From: JAWWPY01 sp036394075
GTDB taxonomy: Bacteria > Actinomycetota > Actinomycetes > Streptosporangiales > Streptosporangiaceae
NCBI GenBank assembly: GCA_036394075.1
Contig: DASWFT010000404.1
Span: forward strand, 1 to 14,610
DNA length: 14,610 nt
Direction: 5' to 3'
In this document: positions 1 through 6,858 of the stretch, piece after piece
Layout of the letters: the number at the start of each line of letters is the position of its first letter
Numbering within the stretch: position 1 is the first letter of the stretch
Made by a program: the position numbers and the translations under genes
The notes under the pieces: model-generated
What the model was told of the DNA's origin: nothing
Databases searched by the model: none
Seen by the model: the letters and a program-made list of their open reading frames with translations, nothing else

Positions 1-1
1 G

Positions 2-340
2 AAGCCGGACATCGCGTCCGGCCGTCTCGAGCCGTGGTCCGGCCTGGTCGCAGAGCTGGCCCGCAGGCCGAACGTGATGTGCAAGCTGTCCGGCCTGGTC
101 ACCGAAGCCGGTCCAGGCTGGACCGCAGCGCAGATCGCCCCGTACGCGGACCGGCTGCTGGAGTGCTTCGGGCCCAGCCGCCTGATGTTCGGGTCCGACT
201 GGCCGGTCTGCACCCTCGCCGCCGGCTACGGCGAGGTGCTCGCACTCGCGCGGGAGGTACTCGGCGACCACCTCGCCCCAGCCGAACGCGACGCGGTCTT
301 CGCCGGCAACGCGGTCACCGCCTACGGCCTCATGCTGTAA
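2..340 (+). CDS. amidohydrolase family protein, L-fuconolactonase-like (3' end, partial)
   Basis: This is the C-terminal 112 residues of a metal-dependent TIM-barrel hydrolase of the amidohydrolase-2 superfamily; the 5' end lies outside the window. The frame is open from base 2 to the TAA. Visible landmarks are the strand NVMCKLSGL, the segment MFGSDWPVC, whose Asp is the conserved metal or catalytic Asp of the last barrel strands, and the terminal NAVTAYGL helix, which corresponds to the NA..fY.l ending of the family. The family includes L-fuconolactonase and 2-pyrone-4,6-dicarboxylate lactonase, which hydrolyse sugar lactones or related ring esters in the cytoplasm. The GSDWPVC context fits sugar lactonases best, but the substrate is inference. 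It converges with a FadR-type GntR gene, a regulator class often linked to sugar-acid catabolism. Upstream neighbours, which would settle the pathway, are not visible. Confidence 0.85.
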   Translation, partial: KPDIASGRLEPWSGLVAELARRPNVMCKLSGLVTEAGPGWTAAQIAPYADRLLECFGPSRLMFGSDWPVCTLAAGYGEVLALAREVLGDHLAPAERDAVFAGNAVTAYGLML

Positions 341-350
341 AAGCGCGACC

Positions 351-433
351 TTTCACGAGTTCAAGTCATGATCAGGTCCGATTTGTGCCCGGATGCGCCA
401 CCAAACCCGTGAAATGTTATCGAAACCGTGAAA
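351..433. repeat. three copies of an 11-bp AACYCGTGAAA-like box
   Basis: The 136-base gap between two convergent genes holds three near-identical boxes: AACCCGTGAAA at 404-414 (plus), AAACCGTGAAA at 423-433 (plus) and AACTCGTGAAA read on the minus strand at 351-361. Each differs from the first by a single base. The plus copies lie 19 bases apart, about two helical turns. The inverted pair could also form a weak stem with a loop of about 50 bases. This could be a cluster of protein-binding half-sites (GTGAAACG-type half-sites occur in LacI-family operators) or chance. Its place between two 3' ends is unusual for an operator. Confidence 0.4.
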
Positions 434-476
434 CGTCGCTGCTACCACGATGGGTCAGGCCCCAGGCACGGGGCAG

Positions 477-1148
477 TCAAAGGACCGAGGCGAGCCACTG
501 TTCGACGCTGGCGATGTGCACGGTCGACCAGGATCTGGCTACCTCAGGGTCGTGGCAGGCGAGCGCGTCGAGGATGGCCCGGTGCTCGGCGAGCGTGCGC
601 TCCCTGGCGCCCGCCTGGGTGAGGCCACGCCAGACCCGGGCCCGGAACGTCGGCCCGGACAGAGACTCCAGCAGCGAGTAGAGCACCGAGTTGCCGCTGC
701 AGGCCGAGATCCGCTTGTGGAACTCCAGGTCGTTGGCGACCAGGTCCTCCACCTCTGGATGGGGACCGAGACTGTCCAGCAGCCGGCCCAGGCCCTCGAT
801 CTCTTCCTCGCCGATGCGCTCCGCCGCCATCGCCGCCGCCGCGGGCTCCAGAATCCGTCTGACCTGCAGGAACTCAAGCACCGTACCGTCACGATGAAAG
901 TCGACGATGAAACTGAGCGCCTCAAGCAGGAGCGGCGGCTGCAGGCTGGTCACGTACGTGCCGTCGCCGCGCCGCACATCGAGGATGTTGACCAGTGACA
1001 GCGCCTTGACCGCCTCACGCAGGGAACTGCGCGAGAGCCCAAGCTCCGCAGCGAGATCCGCTTCCTTGGGCAGCCGGTCGCCGGCCCGCAGCGTACCCGA
1101 GACGATCATTGACTTGATCTTCTCGATAGCCTCGTCGGTCAGCGCCAC
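477..1148 (-). CDS. FadR-type GntR family transcriptional regulator (FCD domain)
   Basis: A 223-residue cytoplasmic DNA-binding regulator. Residues about 5-68 form the GntR winged helix: the P-E-A-D-L-A-A-E-L-G-L-S-R-S-like element near 28-40 and the R-R-G-D-G-T-Y-V wing near 59-66. Residues about 90-215 form the all-helical FCD ligand domain, with its metal or ligand residues visible as D140, H144 (DLEFH), H189 (AEHR) and H211 (VHI). The start is the GTG at 1148, because GGAGGG lies 6 bases upstream and the protein then begins just before the DNA-binding domain; the open frame runs back to 1304 but that part has no family resemblance. FCD regulators usually repress sugar-acid or organic-acid catabolic genes and are released by the metabolite. 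The neighbouring lactonase-like gene makes a sugar-acid effector plausible, but it is convergent, so the targets are not shown. Confidence 0.9.
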   Translation of the reverse strand: MALTDEAIEKIKSMIVSGTLRAGDRLPKEADLAAELGLSRSSLREAVKALSLVNILDVRRGDGTYVTSLQPPLLLEALSFIVDFHRDGTVLEFLQVRRILEPAAAAMAAERIGEEEIEGLGRLLDSLGPHPEVEDLVANDLEFHKRISACSGNSVLYSLLESLSGPTFRARVWRGLTQAGARERTLAEHRAILDALACHDPEVARSWSTVHIASVEQWLASVL

Positions 1149-1535
1149 GGCAGACCCTCCGTAACCCTCGCCTCTGCGCCGCGGCCCCCGGGCCCTGATC
1201 ATTGACATCGACGCAGATCCGATGTTTACCCCGAGTATCCCATAGCAGCGGAGGTCCCGGGATGCCGCAAAGCAAGCACCAGCCGCCAACGCCGGATCCG
1301 CCACCTGGCTGCCTCCGCCATGGTCAGCGGGCTAACGCGGAGATCCATAGCGCGACGACCGGGTATCCGGGGAGATCGACGCGCCGCGGGCCGGAGCAGG
1401 GTGGCAGAGCCGGGCATGGCGGCCGCGCCGACCACGAAGATCTGATAGTTGCCGCCCCAGGCCATGGTTCCGCGCGGCCCGGAATCGGGCGGCTTTCCGC
1501 CGTGACTGTCGGCATCTGCTGATACGAAGGACACC
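1149..1535. other. 387-base gap between divergent genes, no assignable gene
   Basis: This region separates the start of the GntR regulator (minus) from the start of the helicase (plus), so promoters for both must lie here, but I see no convincing -35/-10 pair. Both strands are open over parts of it. The minus strand reads a GC3-rich stretch around 1400-1480 with the peptide GGNYQIFVVGAAAMPG, which has no ribosome site and shifts frame before any recognisable ending. It may be a decayed gene or mere GC-rich noise. The helicase ribosome site (GAAGGA, just before 1536) marks the right edge. Confidence 0.4.
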
Positions 1536-3797
1536 ATGGCGGGCGGTGACTCGGACAGTGCTCCCCGGGGCGACACGGTGGACACCCTGCGGGCGGAGGC
1601 GGAGCGTTGCCTGAGCGCCCTCGCCGGCCAGGCCGCGCGGCTCCGCGACGACCAGTGGACCGCGATCAGCGCCCTCGTCAGCGAGCGGCGCCGCGCGCTC
1701 GTGGTGCAACGCACAGGCTGGGGCAAGTCGGCCGTGTACTTCGTGGCGACCGCGCTGCTGCGGACCCGCGGCGCCGGCCCGACCGTCATCGTCTCGCCAC
1801 TGCTCGCCCTCATGCGCAACCAGATCGAGGCGGCGGACCGGGCCGGAATCCACGCTCGCACGGTGAACTCGGCCAACGCCGAGCAGTGGGAGGACGTCTA
1901 CGCCGAGGTAGCAGCGGGCTCCGTGGACGTGCTGCTGGTCAGCCCGGAACGGCTCAACAATCCGGGCTTCCGTGACCTGGTGCTGCCCAAGCTGATGGCC
2001 GCCGCCGGGATGCTGGTCGTGGACGAGGCGCACTGCATCTCCGACTGGGGCCACGACTTCCGGCCCGACTACCGGCGGCTGCGCACGCTGCTCGACGACC
2101 TGCCGCCCGGCGTGCCCGTGCTCGCGACCACGGCGACCGCCAACGCCAGGGTCACCCGCGACGTCGCCGAGCAACTGGGCGCGGGCCGCGAGCCCGAGAC
2201 ACTGGTGCTTCGCGGCCCCCTGGACCGTGAAAGCCTGCGTCTGGCCGTTGTCCGCCTGCCCAGCCCGCAGCAGCGCCTGGCCTGGCTGGCTGAGCACCTC
2301 GGTGAGCTGCCCGGCTCCGGCATCATCTACACCCTGACCGTCGCGGCCGCACACGAGACCGCGGCCTTCCTGCGCGAACGCGGCCATCAGGTCGCCGCCT
2401 ACACAGGAAAAGACGACCATTCGCAACGCACGGCGGCCGAGGACTCCCTCCTGGCCAACGAGCTCAAGGCCCTGGTGGCGACCAGCGCTCTCGGCATGGG
2501 TTTCGACAAGCCCGACCTGGGCTTCGTCGTGCACCTGGGAGCACCGCAGTCACCGATCGCGTACTACCAGCAGATCGGCCGCGCCGGGCGCGGCGTGGAT
2601 CGTGCCGAGGTGATCCTGCTGCCCGGCCGGGAAGACTCCGACATCTGGGCCTACTTCGCCTCGCTGGCGTTCCCGCCCGAAGGGGTGGTCCGCGCCACGC
2701 TCGCCGCGCTCGCCGAGGCGGGCCAGCCGCTGTCCACCGCCGCGCTGGAGACCAAGGTCGACCTCGGCCGGAGCCGGCTGGAAATGATGCTCAAGGTCCT
2801 GGACGTGGACGGAGCGGTCCGCCGGGTCACCGGCGGCTGGGCCGCGACGGGACGCCCGTGGGTCTACGACTCAGATCGCTACGCGCGTGTGGCGGCCGAG
2901 CGGTCCCGCGAGCAGCGGGCGATGCTTGGGTACATCGCCATGGACGAGTGCCGGATGGAGTACCTGCGCCACGAACTGGACGATCCAGCGGCCGCCCTGT
3001 GCGGGCGATGCGACAACTGCACGCAGCGACCGTGGCCGGACACGGTGTCCGAGGCCGGCGCCGCGGCGGCCCGCGACCGGCTGCTCCGCCCAGGAGTCGA
3101 GGTGACGCCGCGGAAGATGTGGCCGACTGGGATGAAGGAACTGGGCATCGATGCTGTCGGCAAGATCGCGCCCGAGCTGTCAGCTGAGCCCGGCCGCGCC
3201 CTGGGCAGGCTGACCGACCTGGGCTGGGGCTCCCGGCTGCGCGCGCTGCTGGCTTCCGCTGGTGACAGTGGCCTGGTTGACCGGGCCGAGGACGGCCCAG
3301 ATCCCGATGACCGTGCCAAGGACGGCCCGGTCCCCGATGACCTCGTCGAAGCCGCCGTTAAGGTCCTCGCCGCATGGAACTGGGAACGGCGGCCCGTCGG
3401 CGTGATCACCCTGCCATCCCGGACCCGTCCGGAGCTGATCTCCAGCCTCGGCCAGCGTGTCGCCGATATAGGCCGGATCCCGTACCTGGGCGCGCTCGCC
3501 TACACCGGCGATCCTCCGTCCGGCCCGCCCGGCAGCGGACGGGCCGCAGCACGACGGCCGGCGCGCCCCCGGCCGGCCGCCCGCCAGTACAACAGTGCGC
3601 AGCGGCTGCGTGCCCTGTGGCACGAAATGGCTGTCCCCGGCCCGCTTCGTGACGCTGTCCGCCGGATCGGGGGTCCGGTGCTGCTGGTCGACGACCGGGT
3701 GGAGACGGGCTGGACCATGACTGTCGCGGCCAGGCTGCTCCGCGACGCCGGAGCACCCGCCGTGCTGCCCCTCGCGCTGGCGGTCACGTCCGGCTGA
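1536..3797 (+). CDS. recQ: RecQ-type ATP-dependent DNA helicase with phosphoribosyltransferase-like C-terminus
   Basis: A 753-residue superfamily 2 helicase, predicted to unwind DNA 3'-5' in recombination and repair. Motifs in order: Walker A TGWGKS (60-65; the second G is preceded by W rather than the usual S/A), Ia VSPLLALMRNQ (86-96), DEAH box 163-166 within the RecQ signature DEAHCISDWGHDFRPDY, motif III ATTATAN (197-203), motif V ATSALGMGFDKPDL (315-328) and motif VI QQIGRAGRG (345-353). A zinc subdomain follows with C472, C489, C492 and C495. I see no clear HRDC domain. After a tail with a 10-residue tandem duplication (582-601) and an Arg/Pro/Ala-rich linker (about 656-683), residues 715-727 read VLLVDDRVETGWT, matching the PRPP-binding loop of type I phosphoribosyltransferases. 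Actinobacterial RecQ-like helicases with a similar C-terminal motif exist; the role of the tail is unknown. The start ATG has GAAGGA six bases upstream. Confidence 0.9.
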   Translation: MAGGDSDSAPRGDTVDTLRAEAERCLSALAGQAARLRDDQWTAISALVSERRRALVVQRTGWGKSAVYFVATALLRTRGAGPTVIVSPLLALMRNQIEAADRAGIHARTVNSANAEQWEDVYAEVAAGSVDVLLVSPERLNNPGFRDLVLPKLMAAAGMLVVDEAHCISDWGHDFRPDYRRLRTLLDDLPPGVPVLATTATANARVTRDVAEQLGAGREPETLVLRGPLDRESLRLAVVRLPSPQQRLAWLAEHLGELPGSGIIYTLTVAAAHETAAFLRERGHQVAAYTGKDDHSQRTAAEDSLLANELKALVATSALGMGFDKPDLGFVVHLGAPQSPIAYYQQIGRAGRGVDRAEVILLPGREDSDIWAYFASLAFPPEGVVRATLAALAEAGQPLSTAALETKVDLGRSRLEMMLKVLDVDGAVRRVTGGWAATGRPWVYDSDRYARVAAERSREQRAMLGYIAMDECRMEYLRHELDDPAAALCGRCDNCTQRPWPDTVSEAGAAAARDRLLRPGVEVTPRKMWPTGMKELGIDAVGKIAPELSAEPGRALGRLTDLGWGSRLRALLASAGDSGLVDRAEDGPDPDDRAKDGPVPDDLVEAAVKVLAAWNWERRPVGVITLPSRTRPELISSLGQRVADIGRIPYLGALAYTGDPPSGPPGSGRAAARRPARPRPAARQYNSAQRLRALWHEMAVPGPLRDAVRRIGGPVLLVDDRVETGWTMTVAARLLRDAGAPAVLPLALAVTSG
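3279..3338 (+). repeat. 30-bp in-frame tandem duplication inside the helicase gene
   Basis: Two adjacent 30-base units (3279-3308 and 3309-3338) are identical at 25 of 30 positions and encode DRAEDGPDPD followed by DRAKDGPVPD. They lie in the linker between the helicase core and the phosphoribosyltransferase-like tail. The unit length is a multiple of three, so copy-number change would keep the frame. Confidence 0.75.
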
Positions 3798-3809
3798 CCC
3801 GCACCGCTT

Positions 3810-3962
3810 CTGGCTCCAGTGCCACCAGCCGCTGATCGGCGCGCCGTCGCCGGCGCATGCGAACCAGCCCTGGTAGCCGACGGTGATCTTGCCAACGACG
3901 TCGCCGGCCGGGTCCCGGCTGCCCGGCGAAGGGACGGCGGGACCCGGCGCGGCGTCACTGAC
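3810..3962 (-). pseudogene. remnant of a GH71/GH99-like secreted protein
   Basis: Read on the minus strand, the frame from 3962 to 3810 gives a short Pro/Ser linker, then the sequence GDVVGKITVGYQGWFACAGD (starting near 3905) followed by GAPISGWWHWSQ, ending at 3810. The GK-TVGYQGWF...GDG.P...WWHW pattern is the N-terminal strand region of actinobacterial glycoside hydrolase family 71/99-like proteins, which normally continue for hundreds of residues. Here an in-frame TGA (3966-3968) precedes it, there is no start codon or signal peptide, and past 3810 the frame runs antisense into the helicase gene with no family resemblance. Only about 40 recognisable residues remain. The glucanase gene ends 15 bases away on the same strand, so two glycan-degrading genes may once have been neighbours. 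The family call rests on recalled motifs. Confidence 0.6.
3907..3948. terminator. hairpin between convergent helicase and glucanase genes
   Basis: GCCGGGTCCCG (3907-3917) and CGGGACCCGGC (3938-3948) are a perfect 11-bp inverted repeat with a 20-base loop. It sits between the 3' ends of two convergent genes, so it could terminate either strand. There is no T-tract, as is common in actinobacteria. It overlaps the linker of the glycosidase remnant, so it could instead be incidental sequence of that lost gene. Confidence 0.5.
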
Positions 3963-3976
3963 TGATCAGGAACCGA

Positions 3977-6856
3977 TCAGGGGTTGACGGTGATGGTGAA
4001 TGTGCTCGTCGTGTTCTGGATGTTGATGAAGTTGTTGTTCTCCACCAGGTGGTTGAAGGTCACCGAGCCGACCGCTGGTCCCTGTCCGGGTTCGGGCAGG
4101 GGGTTGGCCCAGATGCCGAAGCCTGACTTGCCGGTTCCGTAGGCGTCGTTGTTCTGCTGGGCGCCGGTGATCGTCGTGTTGGTGAAGATCGTGTCGGTGA
4201 ACGGGAACTGCGCGGTGCCGCCCACATAGTCGGTTTGGAACATGATCCCGCTGTAGGTCGGATCGGTGATGGTCGCGTTGTTGACCCGGATGCCCGTGAA
4301 CGAGTTGGTCGCCGAGAAGGCCCAGAGCGCGCCGAACACCTGGCTGCCCCAGAAGTGGCCTCCGTCGCGGGCGAGGGAGAAGTTCTGGATGGTGGTCGGC
4401 GGGCTGGCCTCGAACCCTTCGAAGGCGAATCCGAAGTTGAGGGAGCTGATGGTCAGGCCCGAGTAGCAGAGCGTGTCCGCGACGTAGAAGTTCTGGATCG
4501 TGTTGTTGTAGCCGCCGTAGATGGCGACGCCCGCAGCACGCCAGGGGGTCAGCGCGGTCACGTTCTGGATCGTGTTGTTGGTCAGCTTGCTGCCGGGGTT
4601 TTGGTCCTGAGCGGCGAACAGCGCGAAGCTGTCGTCACCGGTGGACCGGGCCTCGTCGTTGGAGATCAGGTTGCCCTGGCTGCCGTTGGTGAGGTTGATC
4701 CCGTCGGCGAACATGTCCCGGATCCGCATGTTGGTGAAGGTCGAGTTCTGCACGTTCGACGCTCCCCAGACGCCCACCACGTTGTGCTCGATCCAGACGT
4801 TGTCGATCGTGATGTTCGACTGGTTGCGCAGGTCCCAGGTGTGGCCGGGGCCGTCGACGCGGGTGGTGTAGTTGCCGAACCAGGCGAATCCGCTGAACGA
4901 CGAGCCGCTGGCCCCGGACTGGAGGTCCCAGCCGGTGTCGGTGTTCGTCATCGTGGTCGGGGCGACGAACTGCGAGTACCAGACGCCCGCGCCGACCACC
5001 TTGACCGGCTTGTTGTAGACCGACAGCCGCCCGGTGACGGAGTACTGCCCGGCCGGGAGGTAGACGCCGGTGAAGGTGCCGGTGGTGTCCATGCGGACCT
5101 TGTCCAGCGCGTTCTGGACGTCCTGCTGGGTGAAGCCGCCGGGCACGACCAGGTGCGCCGGGTCGGGGTTGGCGACCGGGGTCGCCTGCTCCAGGTTCAT
5201 GAAGTCGATTGCGTACTGCGACGTGTTGGCCGTGTCCTTCTGGAGCTTGAACACGGTGCCCGCCGGGTACGAGGACGGCAGCACGAACCCTGACTCGTCG
5301 TAGATGTGCCGCGGCGAGCCGGCGCCGGGCGAGTCGCCCGGCCCGGTCTCGGCCCCGTACAGCCAGGCGAAGTGCGAGGTCAGGTTCAGCGGCTCGACCA
5401 GTGTGCCGTTGGCGTACAGGTCGAGGGTGGCGTTGATGCCGCCGCCGCCGGGCGCGTCGGGGATCGAGTAGCGCAGGTCGAAGGTGTTGGTGGGCACCCG
5501 CGACGTCCATTGGACGAAGGCGCCGGTGGAGTTCAACGTGACGGCCTTGCGCTGGGTCGCCTCGCCGGCGATGTCGCCGATGGTCCGGTTCGGGCCGACC
5601 GCCGCCGCGCCGCCGCCGATCTGGCCGTCGGTGGACTTGTAGCTGTCGTAGGGCATGTTCGCGCCCAGACCGACGAACAGCGGGGTGTCGCTGGTCAGGT
5701 GGGGCTGCTTGATCGGTAGTTCATTCGGGTCGGTCGCCACCACCACATGCGCGGTGTACTTGCCGTTGACCGCCGTCCAGGTGCCCAGTGTCACCGGTGC
5801 CGCAGTGGCTCCGGCCGCGATGACCCCGCTGACGGCGCCGGTCAGCGTCGTAACAGTGTTGTTGTTCGCGTCGAGCAGCGTCAGCGTGATGCCGTGCGAG
5901 CCATTGGTCGTCGCGATCGTGCCCTGGTTCTTCAGGGTGGCCGTGAAGGTGACCGTGTTGCCGGCCGCCGGGTTGCTCGGCGTCCAGTTCAGCGCGGAGA
6001 CCAGGTCGGCGCTCTGCACTGGGTTGACCACGAGGTTGGTCGGGTTGGTGTACGTCTGGTTGTTGGCGAGCTCGAAGTTCTTCTTCGACTCGTCGACCTT
6101 CGTCGTGAGCTGATACGTGCCGGCGGTCTGGGTGCCGATGTTCGCCGACACCGTGGCCGACGCGCCGGGCGCGAGCGCGCCGACCGTGGTCGACCCGACC
6201 TTGGTCGCGGCGAGGTAGAAGTTCACGTCGGTCGCGACGGACGCGGCGGTGCCGATGTTCCGCACGACGGCCGAAGTGGTGATCGAGTCGGTCTCGACCG
6301 GCGACGACGGCGTCCACGAGCTGCTGGTGACGGTCAGGTCCGGGTTGGGCGCCGGGGTGCCGAAGACCTGGAACTCGGCCGCCTGCCCGCCGGGCGCTCC
6401 GCTGTTGCTGGTGATGGACAGCTCGACGTCGGCCTCCCGGCCGGTGACCGGGATGGTGACGCTGTTGCCGTTGGCCGCCGGGTCGAAGGTGTAGGTCTGG
6501 GCCGGGGCCAGCGTGGTGAAACTCGTCGAGCTTTGCTCGCGGCCGAGCACCGCGATCGTCTGCGTGCGCGTCGACCAGACCGAGGCCGGATTGAGCTTGA
6601 CGACCACCGACGTGAGGTCGGCGTTCGCGCCCAGGTGGACGGTGAGGTTGCTCGGGTACGACGAGCCCTCGAAGTACGTGGTCAGATCGCCGTCGTTGGC
6701 GTTGGCCGGGACGTAGATGTACGTGTTCGGCGTTCCGTCGATCGGCTTGTTCAGGGCCAGGTTGGTGCCGCTGCCGCCGCTGCCGGTCCGGGTGACGGTG
6801 TTGCTCGGCGGCGACTCCAGGCCGGCCGCGTTGGTCGCCGTCACGTAGTAGGACAC
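3977..6856 (-). CDS. GH87-like alpha-1,3-glucanase, C-terminal part after a frameshift
   Basis: This 959-codon frame continues the protein begun at 8295. Numbered from the GTG at 6856: residues 1-24 finish the second FN3 domain (SYYVTATNAAG, ending VTRTG); 32-166 a third discoidin/F5-8C-like domain; 173-278 and 283-395 two CARDB-like Ig folds (both begin with D-L, W-T-P-S); about 403-557 a CBM6/35-like domain; 566-959 a right-handed parallel beta-helix with many N-x-T-I-x-N rungs. ADGINL (D718) and TGDDS (D741, D742) reproduce the Asp, +23 Asp, +24 Asp spacing that I recall for the catalytic residues of GH87 mycodextranase/alpha-1,3-glucanases. The substrate would be alpha-1,3-glucan, as in fungal walls or dental-type glucans, acting outside the cell. 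No ribosome site precedes 6856 and the frame begins mid-domain, so it is unlikely to be translated alone. The GH87 call is good but other beta-helix families remain possible. Confidence 0.8.
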   Translation of the reverse strand: MSYYVTATNAAGLESPPSNTVTRTGSGGSGTNLALNKPIDGTPNTYIYVPANANDGDLTTYFEGSSYPSNLTVHLGANADLTSVVVKLNPASVWSTRTQTIAVLGREQSSTSFTTLAPAQTYTFDPAANGNSVTIPVTGREADVELSITSNSGAPGGQAAEFQVFGTPAPNPDLTVTSSSWTPSSPVETDSITTSAVVRNIGTAASVATDVNFYLAATKVGSTTVGALAPGASATVSANIGTQTAGTYQLTTKVDESKKNFELANNQTYTNPTNLVVNPVQSADLVSALNWTPSNPAAGNTVTFTATLKNQGTIATTNGSHGITLTLLDANNNTVTTLTGAVSGVIAAGATAAPVTLGTWTAVNGKYTAHVVVATDPNELPIKQPHLTSDTPLFVGLGANMPYDSYKSTDGQIGGGAAAVGPNRTIGDIAGEATQRKAVTLNSTGAFVQWTSRVPTNTFDLRYSIPDAPGGGGINATLDLYANGTLVEPLNLTSHFAWLYGAETGPGDSPGAGSPRHIYDESGFVLPSSYPAGTVFKLQKDTANTSQYAIDFMNLEQATPVANPDPAHLVVPGGFTQQDVQNALDKVRMDTTGTFTGVYLPAGQYSVTGRLSVYNKPVKVVGAGVWYSQFVAPTTMTNTDTGWDLQSGASGSSFSGFAWFGNYTTRVDGPGHTWDLRNQSNITIDNVWIEHNVVGVWGASNVQNSTFTNMRIRDMFADGINLTNGSQGNLISNDEARSTGDDSFALFAAQDQNPGSKLTNNTIQNVTALTPWRAAGVAIYGGYNNTIQNFYVADTLCYSGLTISSLNFGFAFEGFEASPPTTIQNFSLARDGGHFWGSQVFGALWAFSATNSFTGIRVNNATITDPTYSGIMFQTDYVGGTAQFPFTDTIFTNTTITGAQQNNDAYGTGKSGFGIWANPLPEPGQGPAVGSVTFNHLVENNNFINIQNTTSTFTITVNP

Positions 6857-6858
6857 GG

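Noticed and set aside
1104..1206. 10-bp direct repeat GATCATTGAC at 1104-1113 and 1197-1206
   Set aside because: One copy is inside the GntR coding region and there is no further symmetry; probably chance.
1332..2534. A 400-codon minus-strand frame antisense to the helicase
   Set aside because: Low-complexity composition, no ribosome site, and it overlaps the conserved helicase motifs on the plus strand.
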